A stretch of DNA of 61,830 bases from Nostocoides jenkinsii Ben 74 (GTDB lineage: Bacteria > Actinomycetota > Actinomycetes > Actinomycetales > Dermatophilaceae). A program made the translations under genes and the position numbers. A model generated the notes under the pieces. It was not told the DNA's origin. It did no database searches and was given only the letters and a program-made list of their open reading frames with translations. Each line of letters opens with the position of its first letter. Position 1 is the first letter of the stretch. The stretch covers positions 693,609 through 755,438 of the forward strand of contig NZ_HF571038.1 in the NCBI RefSeq assembly GCF_001046875.1. Direction: 5' to 3'. Positions 56,978-61,830 of the stretch are shown here, one piece after another.

Positions 56978-58980
56978 CGGCCCATCCTGACCGAGCCGGG
57001 CGCGGAGGAGCCGTCGGATGCCAGCCGCTCCTCCTGACCCTCCGAGCTGCGCAACTGCCACGGAACCGACGCCACCATCACCCCGGGAGTGAAGTGCAGT
57101 CGCGTCCGCAGTCGCAGCGCCGTCTGGTTGTGCAGGATCTGCTCATACCAGTGGCCGACCACATACTCCGGGACATAGACGACGACCAACTCGCGCGGCG
57201 ACGCGCGCCGGATCGACTTCACGTATTTCACGATCGGGCTCGTCACCTCCCGATAGGGCGACTCGAGTGCCTTCAATGTCACGGGTATGCCGCGCCGCTC
57301 CCACTCCTCCTGCAAGGCGTGCGTCGCCTCGGGGTCCGCATCGACGGTGATGGCTTCGAGGGTGTTGGGTCGCGTGGCTCGGGCATACGCCAGGGCGCGG
57401 AGCGTCGGCTTGTGGAGCTTGGAAACCAGGACCAGGGCGTGCACGCGGGCGGGCAGCATCTGAGCGGCGGCGTCGGTCACCTCAAGTTCCCGGGCCACCA
57501 TCGTGTAGTGCTTGTGGATCGCGGTCATGATCGCGAACAGCACCGCCATGGCGGCGATGGCATAGCCCGCGCCGTGGATGAACTTGGTCGCGAGGACGAC
57601 GATCAAGACGGTGCCCGACATCGCGGCGCCGATCGCATTGATGATCCGGCTGCGGCGCATGGTCGAGCGGGCGGCGGCGTCGCGCTCGCGGAGCAGATGC
57701 CGGTTCCAGTGGCGCACCATCCCGATCTGACTCACAGTGAACGAGACGAACACCCCGACGATGTAGAGCTGGATCAGCCGGGTGACATCCGCGTTGAAGG
57801 CCGCGATCAAGATCGCGGCGACTGCGGCCAAGATGATGATGCCGTTGGAGAACGCCAGCCGGTCCCCGCGTGCATGGAGTTGCCGCGGCAGGTAGCCGTC
57901 GCGGGCCAGGATCGAGCCCAGCACCGGGAATCCGTTGAAGGCAGTGTTCGCCGCAAGAATCAAGATGATGCCGGTGACGATCGAGATGAAGACGACACCG
58001 GGGTGGAACTCCGAGAAAACCGCCTTGGAGACCTGCCCCATGATCGGGTCCTGGGCGTAGCTGTCGCCGACCGGCTGCCCGTTGGCGAGCAGTTGCTCGC
58101 CCGGCCGATCGGCATACTTCACACCGGTCCAGCGCGCCAGCATGATCATTGACATCAACATCGTGATGGCGACCAAGCCCATCATCAGCAAGGTGGTGGC
58201 GGCGTTGCGACTCTTGGGCTTCCGGAAGGCCGGCACTCCGTTAGAGATTGCCTCGACCCCGGTCAGGGCCGCGCAACCGGAGGAGAAAGCTCGGAGCAGG
58301 AGGAAGGCGAGCGCCAAACCGCCGATCGCCTCATAACCCTCTTCGGGAACCAGTTCGAAGGACGCGCTGGGCGCCATCGGCAGTGTCCCGGTCAGGTGGC
58401 GGATGATGCCCACGACACCCATCCCGAGCACGCCCACCATGAAGGCATAGGTCGGCAGGGCGAAGGCGTTGCCCGACTCGCGCACGCCGCGCAGGTTCAT
58501 CGCCGTCAGCAGCGCGACCAAGATCACGGCATACGTCGCCTCGTGTCCGCGGATGAAGGGCATGGCGGTGGCGGCATTCTGGATGCCGGACGAGATGGAC
58601 ACCGCGACCGTCAGCACGTAGTCGACCAGCAGGGCGCTGGCGACCATGAGCCCGGCACGCGGTCCGAGGTTGGTGGTCGCGACCTCGTAGTCCCCACCGC
58701 CGGATGGGTAGGCGTGGACGTTCTGACGGTATGAGGCGACGACTACCAGCATGACCGCGACGACGCCGAGCGCGATCATCCACGAGTGCGTCAACGCTAG
58801 GGAGCCCCCGGCCAGGCCGAGGGTCAGGAAGATCTCGTCTGGCGCGTAGGCCACCGACGACAACGCATCGCTGGCGAAGATCGGCAAGGCGATCCGCTTC
58901 GGCAGGAGGGTCTCGTGCAGCTTGTCGCTGCTGATCGCCCGCCCGAGAATGATGCGTTTGAGCACGCGCCCAGTGGCCAC
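56974..58980 (-). CDS. APC-superfamily potassium importer, KimA-like
   Basis: 668 residues. Twelve membrane helices (for example DALSSVAYAPDEIFLTLGLAGG, YPSGGGDYEVATTNLGPRAGL) followed by a cytosolic USP-like domain (ARVHALVLVSKLHKPTLRALAYARATRPNTLEAITVD..., ELVVVYVPEYVVGHWYEQILHNQTALR). This architecture matches KimA (YdaO) potassium/proton symporters. The divergent CeoB/CeoC genes, regulators of potassium uptake, strengthen that reading; amino-acid transport is the alternative. Confidence 0.85.
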   Translation of the reverse strand: MATGRVLKRIILGRAISSDKLHETLLPKRIALPIFASDALSSVAYAPDEIFLTLGLAGGSLALTHSWMIALGVVAVMLVVVASYRQNVHAYPSGGGDYEVATTNLGPRAGLMVASALLVDYVLTVAVSISSGIQNAATAMPFIRGHEATYAVILVALLTAMNLRGVRESGNAFALPTYAFMVGVLGMGVVGIIRHLTGTLPMAPSASFELVPEEGYEAIGGLALAFLLLRAFSSGCAALTGVEAISNGVPAFRKPKSRNAATTLLMMGLVAITMLMSMIMLARWTGVKYADRPGEQLLANGQPVGDSYAQDPIMGQVSKAVFSEFHPGVVFISIVTGIILILAANTAFNGFPVLGSILARDGYLPRQLHARGDRLAFSNGIIILAAVAAILIAAFNADVTRLIQLYIVGVFVSFTVSQIGMVRHWNRHLLRERDAAARSTMRRSRIINAIGAAMSGTVLIVVLATKFIHGAGYAIAAMAVLFAIMTAIHKHYTMVARELEVTDAAAQMLPARVHALVLVSKLHKPTLRALAYARATRPNTLEAITVDADPEATHALQEEWERRGIPVTLKALESPYREVTSPIVKYVKSIRRASPRELVVVYVPEYVVGHWYEQILHNQTALRLRTRLHFTPGVMVASVPWQLRSSEGQEERLASDGSSAPGSVRMGR

Positions 58981-59090
58981 GGGCGATCACTCTAAACCCG
59001 ACCGTCCCAACCGTCATCACGACACCGCCCGCGGCCGGCTGCCGCGGGGACGATCGTGGGCGCAGACCCGTGCCGGTGTAGCGTCGCCAC

Positions 59091-59756
59091 GTGCACTTCG
59101 TGATCATGGGATGCGGTCGAGTGGGCGCCTCCATCGCACGGGCCCTCCAGCGACGCGGCCACGATGTGGCGATCATCGATCAGGAGGAGTCGTCCTTTAC
59201 TCGGCTCGGGCCCACCTTCGATGGGCGGACCGTCACGGGGATGGGGTTCGATCGCGACACGCTGCGCGAGGCCGGGATCGACACGGCATACGCCTTCGCA
59301 GCCGTCTCCAGTGGTGACAACTCCAACATTCTCGCGGCGCGCGTTGCCCGCGAGACGTTCGGGGTGGAGCACGTCGTGGCCCGGATCTACGACCCGGGGC
59401 GAGCCGAGATCTACCAGCGCCTCGGCATACCCACTGTGGCGACGGTCAAGTGGACCTCCGATCAGGTGCTGCGCCGCCTCCTCCCCCAGGGTCACCTGCC
59501 GGAGTTGACCGACCCGTCCGGGCGCATCGTCATCGCGGAGGTGCCGGTCAGCCCGCAATGGATTGGTAGGCCGCTCACCGAGATCGAGGCGGCCACCGGC
59601 ACGCGCGTTGCCTATGTCACACGCCTCGGCGACGGCATGTTGCCCTCGCGCGAAAGCCTGCTGCAGGAAGGTGACTTCCTGCATCTGGCCGCGCGACGCG
59701 ACGAGCTCACCGAGATCGAGCGGGTGCTGGACGGCCCCCCGCCCGCCCACGACTGA
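59091..59756 (+). CDS. ceoB: TrkA-family potassium uptake NAD-binding protein CeoB
   Basis: 221 residues from GTG 59091. RCK-N fold with HFVIMGCGRVGASIARALQRRGHDVAIID (GxGxxG and the NAD-ribose Asp), and an RCK-C domain (RIVIAEVPVSPQWIGRPLTEIE). It gates potassium transport in response to NAD(H) or nucleotides. It diverges from the KimA-like gene across 110 nt and is followed by its paralogue. Confidence 0.93.
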   Translation: MHFVIMGCGRVGASIARALQRRGHDVAIIDQEESSFTRLGPTFDGRTVTGMGFDRDTLREAGIDTAYAFAAVSSGDNSNILAARVARETFGVEHVVARIYDPGRAEIYQRLGIPTVATVKWTSDQVLRRLLPQGHLPELTDPSGRIVIAEVPVSPQWIGRPLTEIEAATGTRVAYVTRLGDGMLPSRESLLQEGDFLHLAARRDELTEIERVLDGPPPAHD

Positions 59757-59784
59757 ACGCCCCATACGGAATCGGAGACCGCCC

Positions 59785-60471
59785 ATGCGCGTCGTCATCG
59801 CCGGAGCCGGCTCGGTGGGTCGCTCCATCGCCACCGAACTGCTCTACAACAACCACCAAGTGCTGCTCATCGACCGGGCGGCGAACGAAGGCTCGATCCG
59901 GCGAGTGCCGAAGGCGAGTTGGCTCGCGGCCGACGCCTGCGAGATCGATGCGCTCAACGAGGCGGGGCTGGCCGACTGTGATGTCGTCGTGGCCGCCACC
60001 GGTGACGACAAGGTGAACTTGGTCGTGTCGCTACTGGCCAAGACCGAGTTCGGGGTGCCCCGCACGGTGGCCCGGGTCAACAACCCCAAAAACGAGTGGC
60101 TGTTCGACGAGGCGTGGGGTGTCGACGTGGCCGTCTCGACGCCGCGGCTGATGACGGCTCTGGTGGAGGAGGCCGTCACGGTCGGGGACCTGGTGCGGAT
60201 CTTCGAGTTCCGCAAGGGCCACGCCACGATGGTCGAGATGACGCTGCCGAGCGACTCGCCGCACGTGGGGGCGCGCGTGGGTGACGTCGCGTTCCCCGAA
60301 GACACCGTCTTGGTCGGCATCATCCGCGACCAGATCCCGATCGCGCCCAGCCCCGACGACAGCCTGGAAGCGCACGACGAGCTCCTGCTGATCACCACGC
60401 CCGACGCCGAGGAGGCGCTGGAGAACCTGCTGTCCCCCGGCGCCCGCGAGAAGCGCCCCCGCGACCTGTGA
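59785..60471 (+). CDS. ceoC: TrkA-family potassium uptake NAD-binding protein CeoC
   Basis: 228 residues from ATG 59785. RCK-N MRVVIAGAGSVGRSIATELLYNNHQVLLID and RCK-C (MVEMTLPSDSPHVGARVGDV). It pairs with CeoB; the two RCK proteins likely assemble on a potassium transporter. Confidence 0.93.
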   Translation: MRVVIAGAGSVGRSIATELLYNNHQVLLIDRAANEGSIRRVPKASWLAADACEIDALNEAGLADCDVVVAATGDDKVNLVVSLLAKTEFGVPRTVARVNNPKNEWLFDEAWGVDVAVSTPRLMTALVEEAVTVGDLVRIFEFRKGHATMVEMTLPSDSPHVGARVGDVAFPEDTVLVGIIRDQIPIAPSPDDSLEAHDELLLITTPDAEEALENLLSPGAREKRPRDL

Positions 60472-60510
60472 GCGGGGCCCGGCCCGGCCCGACCTAGGAA
60501 CTTCTGCTAG

Positions 60511-60569
60511 CAGCACTTAGTCAACTGTGGACACCTTGCAAGCTGTCCGCAGTTGACTAACCTGTGCTG
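60511..60569. terminator. long hairpin after ceoC
   Basis: Inner arms 60517-60533 and 60544-60560 (TTAGTCAACTGTGGACA) pair with one mismatch; outer CAGCAC/GTGCTG (60511-60516, 60564-60569) extend it after a 3-nt bulge. It is AT-richer than the surroundings. Confidence 0.6.
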
Positions 60570-60601
60570 AGTTGCCGTATGCCGCGGCCTCGCCCCGCGC
60601 T

Positions 60602-60657
60602 GCCGACTCACCTGAGCCGACTCACCCGAGCCGACTCACCGGAGCCGACTCACCGGG
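60602..60657. repeat. four tandem copies of a 14-bp unit
   Basis: GCCGACTCACCTGA, then ...CCGA, ...CGGA and ...CGGG, each beginning GCCGACTCACC, lie head to tail 24 nt before the insertion-sequence end. Only the last three positions vary. Confidence 0.95.
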
Positions 60658-60682
60658 TCGTGCCCCAGTCGGTCCGAGCCGC

Positions 60683-61830
60683 TAGTGGTGTGTCCCGTAA
60701 TTAGATACTTATTTGCGGGATAGTATCGGGGTATGGCCCGTGCTGCTGCTCCTGCCCTGCCGATGTCCGATGGCCAGCGAGAGACACTGGAGGTGCTTGC
60801 CCGGTCGCGAACGGCGCCGCATCGTGAGGTGCAGCGTGCCAGGGCGCTGCTGCTGGCCGGGGACGGGATGGCGAACACCGCGATCGCGGCGCAGGTGGGC
60901 GCGACAGTGAAGACGGTGCGGGCGTGGCGGGAACGGTTCGTAGGTGAGGGTCTGGTGAAGTTCGCGCAGGTCAAGGAGGGCCGGGGTCGCAAGGCGACGA
61001 TCCCGCAGGCGAAGATTGAGGAGATCGTCGATCTCACGCTGCATTCCAAACCGGCGGGCGAGACGCACTGGTCGTGCCGGACGATGGCCGCGAAAACGGG
61101 CGTGTCGTCCTCACAAGTGCAGCGGATCTGGTCGGCCCGAGGGCTCAAACCGCACCTGGTCGACACGTTCAAGTTGTCCAACGACCCGCAATTCGAGACC
61201 AAGCTCGTTGACGTGGTGGGTTGTACCTGAACCCGCCCGAGCAGGCGATCGTGCTGTGCATGGACGAGAAGAGCCAGATCCAGGCGCTGGACCGCACCCA
61301 GCCGTCGCTGCCACTGAAGCCCGGACGAGCCGGCACGATGACGCACGATTACAAGCGCAACGGCACCACGACGCTGTTCGCCGCGTTGGAAGTCGCCACG
61401 GGAAAGGTGATCGGACAGTGCCTACCCAAACATCGTCACGATGAATTCCTGACGTTCCTGCGAAGGATCGACCGCGCCGTGCCCGCCGACCTGCAGGTGC
61501 ATCTGATCTTGGACAACTACGCCACCCACAACCACGCCGACGTGACGAAGTGGCTCACGAAACACCCCCGGTTTCACCTGCACTTCACACCGACCTCGTC
61601 GTCATGGCTGAACCTCGTCGAACGTTGGTTCCGGGATCTGGACCAGAAGGCACTGCGCCGCGGCGTGTTCAAGAGCGTCCCCGATCTCATCACCGCGATC
61701 GAGGACTACCTCAACGCCCACAACGACCAACCTCGACCACTGGTCTGGACCGCATCAGCCGAGTCCATCCTGGAGAAAGTCACCCGCGGCCGAGTCGCCC
61801 TCAACCAGGTAACCAACACTGGGACAGACC
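60683..61830 (+). mobile_element. IS630-family insertion sequence (right end at the window edge)
   Basis: The left end is marked by a TA (60683-60684), the IS630 target dinucleotide, followed by GTGGTGTGTCCCGTAA. The last bases of the window (GGGACAGACC) are the imperfect inverse of GGTGTGTCCC, so the right inverted repeat is reached but its outermost bases and the second TA are cut off. Confidence 0.85.
60733..61830 (+). CDS. IS630-family transposase, split by a -1 frameshift, 3' end truncated
   Basis: The first frame (60733-61230, 165 residues) encodes the helix-turn-helix DNA-binding part ([39 protein letters not shown]) and stops at TGA 61228-61230. The second frame carries the DDE catalytic domain: [15 protein letters not shown] (first Asp), [16 protein letters not shown] (second Asp) and [15 protein letters not shown] (Glu). 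Re-reading one base at GGGTTGT (61218-61224) joins them as [12 protein letters not shown]. That may be a programmed -1 shift or a one-base deletion (GGTTTG expected). Catalytic residues are intact. No stop occurs before the window end. Confidence 0.9.

Noticed and set aside
60602-60657. Possible CRISPR-like array
   Set aside because: The 14-bp units are directly adjacent with no spacers and there are no cas genes.

Overview
The window is high-GC, densely coded DNA with short intergenic gaps, leaderless or GTG-started genes, and a gene content (coproporphyrin-dependent heme branch, HemQ, DUF3000, DUF4349, MsiK-type ABC importers lacking their own ATPase, CeoBC potassium proteins) that points to an actinobacterium, most likely of the order Micrococcales. 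The family-level assignment is inference only; there is no rRNA to place it.

Layout. 1-1030: the end of a GH4 glycosidase and the DNA glycosylase tag. 1230-7364: three tandem paralogous secreted CSLREA/beta-helix proteins, then a frameshifted lipoprotein closed by a strong terminator. 7387-13288: a secreted clan-A glycosidase-like protein, ogt, a Gly-Cys-Val tRNA cluster, a YihY/BrkB membrane protein whose frame runs through tRNA-Gly, a small lipoprotein and aidB. 13302-16800: PPK2, a RibD-C reductase, an alpha/beta hydrolase and msrB. 16825-24008: late heme genes (hemQ, cgoX, hemE) with a DUF4349 lipoprotein between them, an EamA transporter, DUF3000 and RNase D. 24036-29144: a fadAB beta-oxidation operon behind an 18-bp palindrome, then an HTH-MurA fusion. 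29303-34741: PhoX phosphatase (frameshifted near its end), a hexose-6-phosphate mutarotase, plsC and dxs. 34827-42032: a glucan/oligosaccharide locus (amylo-alpha-1,6-glucosidase, LacI regulator, ABC binding protein and two permeases). 42033-47075: small accessory metabolic genes (XRE-cupin regulator, VOC protein, DUF559-like protein, hydrolases, cytidine deaminase-like protein, DUF1697, zinc ribbon).

47547-52551 is a defence island: a tightly packed antitoxin-toxin-Abi_C operon faces a two-gene Gabija-like system (OLD-family nuclease plus UvrD-like helicase). 52823-60471 returns to core genes: acnA behind a perfect 18-bp palindrome, a TrmA/RumA-type RNA methyltransferase, a KimA-like potassium importer and the CeoB/CeoC pair. 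The window ends inside an IS630-family insertion sequence whose transposase is split by a -1 frameshift; the last bases appear to be its right inverted repeat.

Two features run across the window. First, the 9-mer GCGGCATAC (or its complement) occurs more than 30 times where a composition-based estimate gives about one, in all reading frames and in both orientations. Second, several intergenic gaps hold unusually long, near-perfect inverted repeats. Three separate single-base insertions (3213-3216, 7052, 31231-31242) disrupt exported-protein genes, which may be real or may reflect assembly quality.
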